DNA of 64,000 nucleotides, taken from Apostichopus japonicus. Lineage: Eukaryota; Echinodermata; Holothuroidea; Aspidochirotida; Stichopodidae. This document shows, piece by piece, positions 50,491 to 61,100 of this stretch. The position numbers were made by a program, and so were the translations under genes. The notes below the pieces were generated by a model. The model ran no database searches. It was not told the origin of the DNA and worked only from the letters and a program-made list of their open reading frames with translations. The stretch's first letter is position 1. Each line of letters begins with the position of its first letter. Where the stretch lies: positions 39,092,611 to 39,156,610 of the forward strand of contig NC_092576.1 in assembly GCF_037975245.1 (NCBI RefSeq). The letters are read 5' to 3'.

Positions 50491-50980
50491 TCTCTACATT
50501 TGGGGGACCATTACGTTGGCACATTTTGAACAGTACATTGGGGGACTGATTTGTGTCCTCTCAATAAATGTGGGACTTTCTGTCACGCACCTTCAAAATA
50601 CAAGTTCTATGATAGTGATGAACTGGAAACTGACCAGGCAGTTCTATTTTCCACATGTATATTCTTATCATTTATATCTGAATTTAACATAATAAAATTA
50701 TACATTATAAAAAGTACATCAAAAGTGAGTCCGGTACACCGAATATTGTGTGTTTCCTTATTTCAGATATTACTGTTCCATTGTGGTATAAGCCAGTAAA
50801 ATTCTTTCTTATAATTCACTCCTCAAACAAAACCAATATTAATAGAATATGAAAACTTGAATAAATTGAAATTGACTGTGAATATTACCAACTAACTAAC
50901 AGTGCAAACAATTGCATACCTCAATATTCTCATGCCAAATTAATATACTGAAATTGACTGTGAATATATGCATATTTACT
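50491..50980. other. Single-copy-looking AT-rich spacer, nothing recognised
   Basis: The satellite ends inside the phrase CAGGGTTAGACC at 50466-50477. Two short repeats of TGAAATTGACTGTGAATAT (about 50868 and 50950) are the only structure. Overlapping open frames at 50477-50799 are not convincing. Confidence 0.35.
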
Positions 50981-51340
50981 TCATATTTCAGACAAAAAAC
51001 AAGTGCACCTTATACAACTCTTGATATACAGTACAGTGTGTGGGGGTACTGCACTTTATTTTGGAGTACTGTTTTAACTTTGGAGTCCTTGTATGTGATA
51101 ATCTGAAATGAAAAATCAAGTTACTTGCTATGACTGAGCTCAAATATGTGTTTTTTGTTGTTAACAAATCTTTAAACTAAACTTTTCCAACTTTAACTTC
51201 TAATTTTAGAGACAAAACTAGCACAACTATCTTGATATACGGTACAATTTGGGGTACTGTTTTCAGTTTGGAGTACTAGGTTGTGGAAAATTTGCACAAG
51301 TCTGAGCTCAAACATGTGTTTTGTATGTATTGAACCAAAA
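50981..51340 (+). repeat. 220-bp tandem repeat, two copies, right of the direct array
   Basis: Copies begin at GACAAAAAAC (50991) and GACAAAACTA (51211), 220 bp apart, with shared TCTTGATATAC, GGGGTACTG, TTTGGAGTAC and GAGCTCAAA. The same family, in the same orientation and with two copies, occurs at 57864-58150. Confidence 0.8.
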
Positions 51341-52157
51341 AAAACAAAAACACATATTTGAGCTCATATTTGGCCTAATGACAGTCCAAACACTGACCAA
51401 TCTCAATTGTATTTATACATACCACTTTAGTACACATGTAGTGTCTCTGGGAATGTTCTGTCCATCAAGGATACAAAAATAAAGCATTAATCCTCCTCTT
51501 TGAACCCAGGGATGCCATCATAATTTGGGGATTATTTTGCACGTGGATGTCTCATTATTTTTTATTTAAATTTTCGACCATGAATGAGCCTGAACCTATT
51601 ACACAGTGTAGTGTTTAGCAGGTTACATAGAAGGTGCCGTGATGAATCACTCGTATAACAAGGATAGTATCATAACAATGAATGCCTACATAAAGTATAT
51701 ATATAGTTTGATAACATGACCACTGAAGATTATGGGATTCACTTCAAAATTCCCTCTTTAGCGGCATGTGGCCTATCACATAGCTATAAACCTGGTTTTT
51801 GAAAATCAAAATATTCCCATACACTGTTTGTCAGTCTTCAATCTCAGCATCGGGCATAAATCTGATGTCCCTTTAACTACTGTAGGCCTACACGCCTGTT
51901 GTATGTGTTTTTCATAATTAACATCAATAATGCCCTACAAAACTCAGAATCACTATCATATCTACAGCATTTATTTATCAGCCTAGGAACTACAGCAGAG
52001 CTCTCCAATGCAAAAAATTATGGTTAAAGTTCTCTTGATTTCTAAAGCTACATATAGATGTTAAACACACCTAACTGCATGCAATAATCTCTAATCTGTT
52101 CTGACACCTCTACAGTATGTTCCAACCTTACATATACATATATGTCGATTTACATCA
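51341..52157. other. AT-rich spacer, nothing recognised
   Basis: No repeats, TIRs or exon-like stretches are seen. Confidence 0.35.
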
Positions 52158-52167
52158 GTATGCAGGG

Positions 52168-52810
52168 CAAGGGCGGCGGAACCGGGGGGGCACAGGGGGC
52201 ACGTGCCCCCCCACTTTTCCTCAGGTTAAATATGTGCCCTTTTTCTACATAAAAATTGAGGTGTCTCAAGTTAGCAAGAGGCCAGGGAACCAGAATGAAC
52301 ACTCGGGAAGGCCGTTTCTTGCCATCTGAGGGGTTTGTAAAACCAAAAATTTTCTTCTAAGCTCCGCGCCAACCGATGGTGGCGCTCCGCTCAGATAGTG
52401 GCGCATACAACTTTGCAAATCCTGGATGCGCCCTTGACTTTTAATGAATTTCTGTGGGTCAAACTCAAAACTATTTTGAATGGAAAAAAATTGTTAAGAT
52501 ATTAGCAAGAAATAAACTCTAATTCAAAGATTCCTACATTAGCAACTAGCATGATTTCACCTCATTTTGTCTCAAAAGAAAACTTGTTCCTTGTTTCCCA
52601 ATTTGCACATTGGATATTGCAGTGCTAGTATGCATATTTTCCTTGAGGGGGGGGGGGGCGTTGATGGAGTGATGTGTATACGCAAATAAGATAATACAAT
52701 AAGAGTTATGAAGGGTACTAAATATAAGGCTGCATCAGTCCAATCTAATTTCTGCAAAGTGCCTTTTGATGTCAGTGCCCCCCAGATTAAAAGTGCTTCC
52801 GCCGCCCTTG
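52168..52810. mobile_element. 643-bp hAT-like non-autonomous element with 8-bp target duplication
   Basis: The ends are CAAGGGCGGCGGAA and its exact reverse complement TTCCGCCGCCCTTG. ATGCAGGG flanks both sides (52160-52167 and 52811-52818), a perfect 8-bp duplication, as hAT transposases make. The target lies across the first bases of the CAGGGGCG element. The interior carries an inverted piece (about 52340-52438) similar to the host element's own subterminal sequence, ending in AAATCCTGGATGCGCCCTTG. No transposase frame is present. Confidence 0.9.
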
Positions 52811-53703
52811 ATGCAGGGGCGTATCCAGGATTTTCTAACCCGGGAGGCGCGAATGACTATCTAAGCGGAGCGCCACCATAGGTTGGCGCGCAGCGTACAA
52901 GAATATTTCTCGTTTTGACACCCCCCCAGATCACCGGAAATGGCACATCTCGGGCTTGAAAATGACCCACTAGATGTTCACTTTTGCCTGAGTAAATCAA
53001 GTATTTTCCCAATTTCCATCCATAATCTTTTTGAAGATTGTCACCAGTCACACATCATGTTCGACCACATCGCATCTCCTGTGGATCATTGCTTTTGTAG
53101 GTGATTCTACGTCGCGGCCCACAATACCCGTCAGTCCCACTTTTCAAGGTTTTAAGCCCATTATTCGTTCAGAATTTGAAAATTCACACTTCTCGTGAAA
53201 TAAATTCACTTCAAAATATACCCAAAATGTTGCACAAAATTTTATCTAATGGACAGCCAATACAGAAAAACCTCCTTCAACCCCTACCAGACCGGTCAAA
53301 ATTGCGCGAGAAGATGGAAGATTGTTTAGGAATGTTGGTCAGGGAAATTTCGAAAATTCAGACACAGTTAATTTATTGGTGCATGGGCGCAGATCAGTCG
53401 TGGATAATGGTGGGGATGCGTGTCTGTTCTCTGATACTATCTAAGCGAAGCGCGACCATGGGTTCGCGCGTAGCGTACAAGAAATTTTTGGCAAATATAC
53501 CTCCCAGATCACCTGAAATAACACTTCCCAGACCCAATGAAGGACATATGTCTAGTGCAGTTCGGATATAGATCCTGGGCTAATACCGAAATGCATCATG
53601 TTCCATGATGACTAAGTCGAGTTCAAGACCAGCCACAATTGGTTTCATAACACAAACTTACAATTGTTTAAGGCGTCCATACATACACACGCGCCATGAT
53701 ATA

Positions 53704-53772
53704 CTATATATAGCATATATATCTATATAGCATATATATATATAGCATATATATATATACATATATAGCATA

Positions 53773-53825
<53 letters not shown>
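53704..53825. repeat. TA-rich microsatellite with TATAGCATA interruptions
   Basis: Several TATATAGCATATATA units are followed by about 25 pure TA dinucleotides. Confidence 0.95.
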
Positions 53826-53829
<4 letters not shown>

Positions 53830-53956
53830 ATTAGTGAGAGGAAAATGGAAACGTCAAAAATGGAGTTGTCGGTGTAAGGGGTAGTCTGAGGCGGACGCCC
53901 CTTCTCGATCCGTCACTGACTACCCTGTGTATATAATAGGGATCAGTGCTGTAATT

Positions 53957-54130
53957 ATGTCACTGTTCCTCTTTCTCTTCCTGGTGTCTTGGGGTTTTTC
54001 TTCTGTTCTCTCCTTTTTCTCCTTTCTCTCTTTCTTCTTTTTCTTTTCCCTTCCTTCCTCTCCTTCCTCCTCTTTTTCCCCCTCTTTTTTCCTTTTTTCT
54101 TCTCTCTTTTTTTCTCTCTTCTTTTTCTTA
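53957..54130 (+). repeat. Polypyrimidine (CT-rich) tract
   Basis: About 170 bp of almost only C and T on the plus strand. Open frames across it (phenylalanine/serine/leucine on plus, lysine/glutamate/arginine on minus) reflect this composition and are not genes. Confidence 0.92.
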
Positions 54131-54179
54131 CCTGGCGCGTGCCCCCACACCCCCCCCCCCTGGATACGCGCCTGGTATG

Positions 54180-55479
54180 TCAATTGCCCACGATTTGATA
54201 CTGAGAGCCTACCATAAAGACCTAGCTAGCTCTTTATACTTTACAACAGAGGTCATAAATATTTCATTAGCTGTTTTCATTTTCAAGGAGAGTATAGTGG
54301 ATTGTAAATGGACTATGTATGTACCCAAAGCTTATAGTTTTACTGTACAAGGTGACTGCCAGGCTTTGGTTTCTGAGGTTAGCTTGAGAGACAGATAGGT
54401 TAGGGGTATGATAAATAGTACAGTAGAAGCCAAAGTAGCTCACTGATAATGTGATGTGATGTGAAAAGTGGATTTGGTCACTCAAGGCTGCATAAGACCC
54501 ACTAGTAGCAGCTCCTTATGACCAAGTTTGAATAATGTACAATGTATGATGAGAGGGAAGGGGGGAAGGAACCTGATGATGAAACCTATTCAACCATACT
54601 CTTGTCCTTTATATTCATTTTTTTTTTGTAATCTCATGAACAGGCATTTTGGTTAATGGTTTGTCTGAACTACTGTAACTGAACTAACTGAATCAGCTGC
54701 GTGGTGACTAAACAGCCCCTTCCAGACAAGGAACATTGCAACTTTTTCTCTTCTTATAACTTCCTTTTGCCACAGTTTGGTCCATGTGCAAGATAAGGTG
54801 TCACCTGTATTGGGGGTCTTTCAGGGAATTCTGGGGTCCAAACCCGACAACTGAAGTTGAGGTGACAAACTACAGGATAAAGCTTGCTTAACTGGTATAA
54901 CACACAATATGGTCATAGAGGCTCCCATACTATGTCTAGTTTGCTTAGTACATAATTACATACAGTTTGCTTAGCCTGGGAAGTTGCTACAGACTTGCTT
55001 GGCATGCATTCACCAGCTAAAACTTATAAAAAAAATGTGTTAATCCTGCATTTTTTGCTTCTGCTCAAAGCTAAGCTGGTTGACTATAGGCCTAGAGCTA
55101 CTACAATCCCTATTCCTTGGAAATTTAAACAAAATGAAATGTTCATGGTCCATTAACTTAATTTCAACATTTCATCCCTGCAATACATGTTCACCTGTTA
55201 CAACATAGCCACACTGCAAGCATAGGCTATACACATGCATATGATGACTTAACACATTGTTATTGTTTGCACTGTGTGAATATAAACTGTATGAAAAGGC
55301 CTGAAGTAGCTGATGGTCACTGAGTGTGTTGTGAGTATGGCCAAGGTCATACTAATGCAGAGGTGTTATTACCTTGGAGGTCAGTTAAGTGATCAGCTGA
55401 AAGAGGGCAAAGATTCTACAGGGATATGTTCTCTGTGCTACATATGGCATGGAGAGAAACCTATTTGTGTTCGAAGACA
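54180..55479. other. AT-rich sequence, nothing recognised
   Basis: No coding exon with good splice context, no TIRs and no tandem repeat is seen. Confidence 0.35.
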
Positions 55480-55485
55480 TACACC

Positions 55486-56610
55486 CATAGCTCCCAACTC
55501 TTGAGAAGGCAAATGCGGGTCCATGCCACGAATCGCCGTTCTGGGGGAGGGTTATAAGGGGAGGGGGTGTCCCACCTTTGGAATTCTTTTGTCACCCAAT
55601 ATTTTCTGAGAAATATGCATTTTTTTTGTGTGTAACATCAATAAATTGAATAGTAGGGGATAATTCATTCTTCCCATGGCATGAAAATGTTCGCTGCTCA
55701 CCCCAATGAAAAGAAATAGAGGCTAATTTGTGGTTCAAATGATGCTGTAAAGGAGGTTTTATACTCTACTATGCTGGTGACATCCCTATGTTCCGACGTC
55801 TCTATGTTCCGACAAATTGTTTGGACTCTAATTTTTTTCAGTGACCCAAATTTTTTCGGACCCAATTTTTTTTGGGAGACTCAATATTTTTGGTCCCCCA
55901 TTTTTCGGACCAAATTTTTTGGGGGACTTAATTTTTTGGGCCCCAAATTTTTTGGGACCCAATTTTTTTTGGGGGGGACTCAATTTTTTTGGACCAACAT
56001 TTTTTCTGACCTACCTTTTTGGGGACACAATTTTTTGGACGCACCAAATTTTTTTCAGGAAAAAAAGGGCCCAAAGTTTGTTATGACCCAAATAGTGCTT
56101 GTGACCGAAAATTGCTTGTGACCCGAAATTTAATTGTTTGTACTCAAATTTTTTGGGACCAAAATCAGTTTGGTCAAAAAAATTTTGGTCTGAAAAAAGT
56201 TGGTCCGAAAACATGTTGGTGTCAAAAATTTTGGTCCAAAAAAAAATTGGTCATAAAAATATGTTGGTCTAAAATAATTTTGGTCCGAAAAAAGTTGGTC
56301 CGAAAACATGTTGGTCAACAATTTTGGTCCAAAAAAATTGAGTCCGAAAAAATTGTCGGAACATAGAGACGTCGGAACATAGAGATGTCGGAACATAGAG
56401 ACGTCGGAACCTAGAGACGTCAGAACATAGAGATGTAACCATTATGCTAAATGCTAAAGAAATGATGGTTGCTAAGTCAAAATTTGATGCATTTTTTTTT
56501 GTATACTTGACAATGACAATGCGGGTTTTTCGGACGCTTGCGCGGGTCAGCGGGTTTGGGTGTTAGAATGCGGGTCCAACCCGCGAAATGAGGGTCAGTT
56601 GGGAGCTCTG
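55486..56610. mobile_element. TIR element (CATAGCTCCCAACT ends) carrying a nested insertion
   Basis: The left end CATAGCTCCCAACT (55486) mirrors the right end AGTTGGGAGCTCTG (56610), with shared subterminal GCGGGTCC on both sides. TACACC flanks both sides (55480-55485 and 56611-56616), a perfect 6-bp duplication. Removing the inner element leaves about 450 bp, close to the MITE at 6382-6825, with which it also shares an internal phrase (ATCGCCGTTCTGGGGGAGGG here). No transposase is present. Confidence 0.85.
55776..56440. mobile_element. 665-bp fold-back-like element with a 16-bp internal rhythm
   Basis: The ends GGTGACATCCCTATGTTC and GAACATAGAGATGTAACC are inverted copies with small changes. 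The flanks are ACTATGCT (55768-55775) and ATTATGCT (56441-56448), an 8-bp duplication with one change. Inside the ends sit repeated CTATGTTCCGACGT words: two at the left, five at the right in inverted form. The left arm is a series of about 13 degenerate units of roughly 16 bp (GGACCCAATTTTTT type). The right arm is their complement (TTGGTCCGAAAAAA type), so each strand can fold on itself nearly end to end. The right arm also holds an internal duplication of about 100 bp spacing. Long open frames across it are low-complexity by-products. Confidence 0.85.
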
Positions 56611-56851
56611 TACACCTACCCTGAATGCACTCAAATGGACTGTTTTAGTCACTATGACAGCATCGATCTTCACAAATGCAATTATTACTGCTCACTTAAG
56701 CCAAGTAGGGTGCACACAAATCATTCCTACGCCCATTTATGAGATATGTGCAACTATAATTCAAAGAGTATAATTCAAAGATAGCATGGAATTAGCCGCG
56801 CATTTAGCTCACTGATATAGACCACCTCATCCCATGTTTTCCCAAGTATTG

Positions 56852-57863
56852 ACCTTAACTTTTCAGTATTTTGCAAGGTATACCAAGTTTGTGTAATGCC
56901 AATTTAAGACCAGTTTCCTACTCACGCATTGAAAAGACTAGCTAGGTACCCTCAACGTTTTCTTTTTCCGAATTTCCATCAGTGTTTTCCAATAGTGGAT
57001 GAGATAACTTTGTATATACTTTGATGCACCCTGCACACATTACTCAACAGTGTAACTGGTTCTAATACTAATGTGTGTTTCTGTAATATACATGCATTGC
57101 TTCAATACAATGAATTTCAAACATAACTCTCAAATGAACTGGTATATGATAAAAAACAATTTCAGAAAGAAGTCAAAGATATGTGTACATGTTAACTTTT
57201 CAGTATTTTGCAAGGTATACCAAGTTTGTTGTAATGCCAATTAAAGACCAGTTTCCTACTCACGCATTGAAAAGACCAGCTAGGTAACCTCACCGTTTAC
57301 TTTTTCAGAATTCCATCAGTGTTTTCCAAAAGGGATGAGATAACTTAGCATATACTTTAATGCACCCTTCATTATTCAAAATTATGATTGTACCTTTAAA
57401 ATAGACACAGTAGTAATGCAGTTTATATAGGTTTCATGATATCTTGACAAACTAAGAAATTCATGTCAGTGATTAAAAATGTGAGCTGTCTGCACACATA
57501 CCTCAATAGGGGGACTGGTTCTAATACTAATGTGTGTTTCTGTAATATGTATGCATTGCTTGAATACAATGAATTTCAAAAATAACTCTCAAATGTACTG
57601 GTATATGATAAAGACAATTTCATACTCATGTGTGTTTCTGTAATATGCATGCATTGCTTGAATACAATGAATTTCAAAATTAACTCTCAAATGTACTGGT
57701 ATATGATAAAAACAATTTCAGAAAGAATTCAAAGATATGTGTACATGAGATAACTTTGTATATACTTTGATGCACCCTTCAATATGCAAAAGTTATTGTA
57801 TCCTTAAATTAGATCCAGTAGTAATGTAGTTTTAAAAGCGTTCCTGTTCCCACAGACTTTTAC
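56852..57863 (+). repeat. 339-bp tandem repeat, two full and partial further copies
   Basis: TTAACTTTTCAGTATTTTGC at 56852 returns at 57191 (339 bp). The GTGTGTTTCTGTAATAT ... GAATACAATGAATTTCAAA block occurs four times (about 57073, 57532, 57628 and variants), and TATATACTTTGATGCACCC occurs three times. Copies are rearranged and partly truncated. Confidence 0.85.
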
Positions 57864-58150
57864 CTCATATTTCAGACAAGAAACAGCACACCCTATATCA
57901 ATCTTGATCTACAGTATAGTGTGTGGGGGCACTGATTTTTATATTGGAGTATTGTTTTAACTTTGGAGTCCTTTTATGTGAATATTGGAAGTGGCAACTC
58001 AAGGTAGTTTCTATGTCTGAACTGGAATATGTGTTTTTTATTGAAAACAAGTCTTTGAATTAATATTTTTCAGCCTTTACATCTTATCTCAGACAAGAAA
58101 CTAGCCAACCTACATAAATCTTGGTAAACAGTATAGTGTGTGGGGGTACT
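57864..58150 (+). repeat. 217-bp tandem repeat, two copies, left of the inverted array
   Basis: CAGACAAGAAAC occurs at 57873 and 58090, 217 bp apart, each followed by AATCTTG, ACAGTATAGTGTGTGGGGG and a short tail. It is the same family and orientation as 50981-51340. The second copy is cut by the start of the inverted satellite. Confidence 0.85.
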
Positions 58151-61100
58151 AGCAATAGCTCTAACCTACATATAGCTGCTTTCCCAGTTTCCCCCTGCAG
58201 CAACCCCCCCCCCTTATTGCCCCACATGATGGCTACACCCACATATAGGTGGAGCCTGTAAAAGTTGGACAAGGTAATTTTCTACGCTGATGTATTTGGT
58301 CTGACCCTGTATACGGTACCTGATTCCATAGTAACCCACACCACTTGCCACATGCAATGATCTAGATAGAGTGATATTGTACAAACTGTAATTTTCAGGA
58401 CATATCAAACTTTACGTAGCAGGTAGAAAAGCAAATAGACGACCAATAGGGCAGCCAAGTCAGTTGGACACCCCCCACCCCTCCCCGACCCTCCATCCTA
58501 TTCAACAAGGATGAATACACATAAAATCCTATGCTTTCAAATATTTGATCCTAATGATAGCTCTAACCTACATATAGCTGCTTTCCCAGTTTCCCCTTCC
58601 AGCAACCCCCCCCCCCACCTTCTGCCCCACATGATGGTTCCACATATGGGTGGAGCCTGTAAATGTTGGACAAGGTAATTTTCTACACTGATGTATTTGA
58701 GATTAAGCAGTTCACCAATTTGGAATGACATCGAAACTTTGAAAAGGTGGAAATAAGATGGTCAAAAACTAATATTAGACTGTTCATTAAATTCTCACAC
58801 ACATTATGGGGACCCTAATAGTTGGAAAAAAAAACATTCTACCTTACATTTAATATACATCACCTTAATCTATGCTGTTGGAAATGGTAAAAAAAATCTT
58901 TCTCAAACAATAGGAGAAAGCCATAACAGTGTACATCCCTATTTTCTCTACAATATATCAAATTGTATGAATACAGCACATGCAACAGCATATATATTCT
59001 GATTAGGGCTTTCCAATCATCCCCACCCCTCATTCCCACTCAACTAGTGGAATGACATCATAACATTATTTATACATAATATCACATTATTAGGGCGTTA
59101 TGGAGGTCTGACCCTGTATACGGTACCTGATTTCATAGTAACCCACACCACTTGCCCCATGCAATGATCTAGATAGAGTAATAGTGTACAAACTGTAATT
59201 TTCAGGACATATCAAACTTTACGTAGCAGGTAGAAAAGCAAATAGACCACCAATAGGGCAGCCAAGTCAATTGGACACCCCCACCCCTCCCCTACCCTCC
59301 ATCCCATTCAACAAGGATGAATACACATAAAATCCTATGCTTTCAAATATTTGATCCTAATGATAGCTCTAACCTACATATAGCTGCTTTCCCAGTTTCC
59401 CCCTTCAGCAATCCCCCCCCCCCTTTTGCCCAACATTATGGTTCCACATATGGGTGGAGCCTGTAAAAGTTGGACAAGATCATTTTCTACACTGATGTAA
59501 TTGAGATTAAGCAGTTCATCAATTTGCAATGACATCAAAACTTTGAAACGGTGAAAATAAGATGGTCAAAAATTAATATCAGAATGTTCATTAAATTCTC
59601 ACACACATTATGGGGACCCTAATAGTTGGAAAAAAAAACCTACTTTACATTTAATATACATCACCTTAATCTATGCTGTTGGAAATGGTAAAAAAATCTT
59701 TCTCAAACTATAGGAGAAAGCCATAACAGTGTACATCCCTATTTTCGCTATGATATATCAAATTGTATGAATACAGCACATGCAACAGCATATATATTCT
59801 GATTAGGGCTTTCCAATCATCCCCACCCCTCATTCCCACTCAACTAGTGAAATGACATCAAAACATTATTGATACATAATATCACATTATTAGGGCGTTA
59901 TGGAGGTCTGACCCTGTATACGGTACCTGATTCCATAGTAACCCACACCACTTGCCACATGCAATGATCTAGATAGAGTGATAGTGTACAAACTGTAATT
60001 TTCAGGACATATCAAACTTTACGTAGCAGGTAGAAAAGCAAATAGACGACCAATAGGGCAGCCAAGTCAGTTGGACACCCCCCACCCCTCCCCGACCCTC
60101 CATCCCATTCAACAAGGATGAATACACATAAAATCCTATGCTTTCAAATATTTGATCCTAATGTTAGCTCTAACCTACATATAGCTGCTTTCCCAGTTTC
60201 CCCCTCCAGCAACCCCCCCCCCTCCCTTTTGCCCCACATGATGGTTCCACATATGGGTGGAGCCTGTAAAAGTTGGACAAGATCATTTTCTACACTGATG
60301 CATTTGAGATTAAGCAGTTCATCAATTTGGAATGACATCAAAACTTTGAAACGGTGAAAATAAGATGGTCAAAAATTAATATTAGACTGTTCATTAAATT
60401 CTCACACACATTATGGGGACCCTAATAGTTGGAAAAAAAAACCTTCTACTTTACATTTAATATACATCACCTTAATCTATGCTGTTGGAAATGGTAAAAA
60501 AATCTTTCTCAAACAATAGGAGAAAGCCATAACAGTGTACATCCCTATTTTCTCTATGATATATCAAATTGTATGAATACAGCACATGCAACAGCATATA
60601 TATTCTGATTAGGGCTTTCCAATCATCCCCACCCCTCATTCCCACTCAACTAGTGGAATGACATCAAAACATTATTTATACATAATATCAAAATATTAGG
60701 GCGTTATGGAGGTCTGACCCTGTATACGGTACCTGATTCCATAGTAACCCACACCACTTGCCACATGCAATGATCTAGATAGAGTGATAGTGTACAAACT
60801 GTAATTTTCAGGACATATCAAACTTTACGTAGCAGGTAGAAAAGCAAATAGACGACCAATAGGGCAGCCAAGTCAATTGGACACCCCCCACCCCTCCCCG
60901 ACCCTCCATCCCATTCAACAAGGATGAATACACATAAAATCCTATGCTTTCAAATATTTGATCCTAATGATAGCTCTAACCTACATATAGCTGCTTTCCC
61001 AGTTTCCCCCTTCAGCAATCCCCCCCCCCTCCTTTTGCCCAACATTATGGTTCCACATATGGGTGGAGCCTGTAAAAGTTGGACAAGATCATTTTCTACA

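Larger units (their letters stand above)
52163..54174. mobile_element. TIR element with CAGGGGCGTATCC ends, split by a nested insertion
   Basis: The right end CCTGGATACGCGCCTG (54159-54174) is the inverted match, with one change, of CAGGGGCGTATCCAGG, whose intact form starts at 52814. Its original first bases CAGGG lie at 52163-52167, left of the inserted element. The outside bases are GTATG on both sides (52158-52162 and 54175-54179), a 5-bp duplication. Without the insert the element is about 1.36 kb. Inside are two related blocks (about 52855-52960 and 53435-53545, both with CTATCTAAGCG and GCGTACAAGAA), a TA-rich microsatellite and a CT-rich tract. No transposase is seen; the 156-codon frame at 53101-53571 runs through one of the internal repeats and has no known domain. 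Confidence 0.78.

Noticed and set aside
53101-53571. 156-codon frame, the longest in the window
   Set aside because: It runs through an internal repeat of a TIR element, shows no transposase or other domain and ends at an unrelated stop. Kept only as a remark under the element.
53927-54217. Overlapping phenylalanine/serine-rich and lysine/glutamate-rich frames
   Set aside because: They follow from a pure CT-rich tract and lie inside a transposon.
55771-56366. Frames of up to 116 codons rich in phenylalanine, tryptophan, glycine and lysine
   Set aside because: They are translations of the 16-bp rhythm of the fold-back-like element, open in several frames and on both strands.
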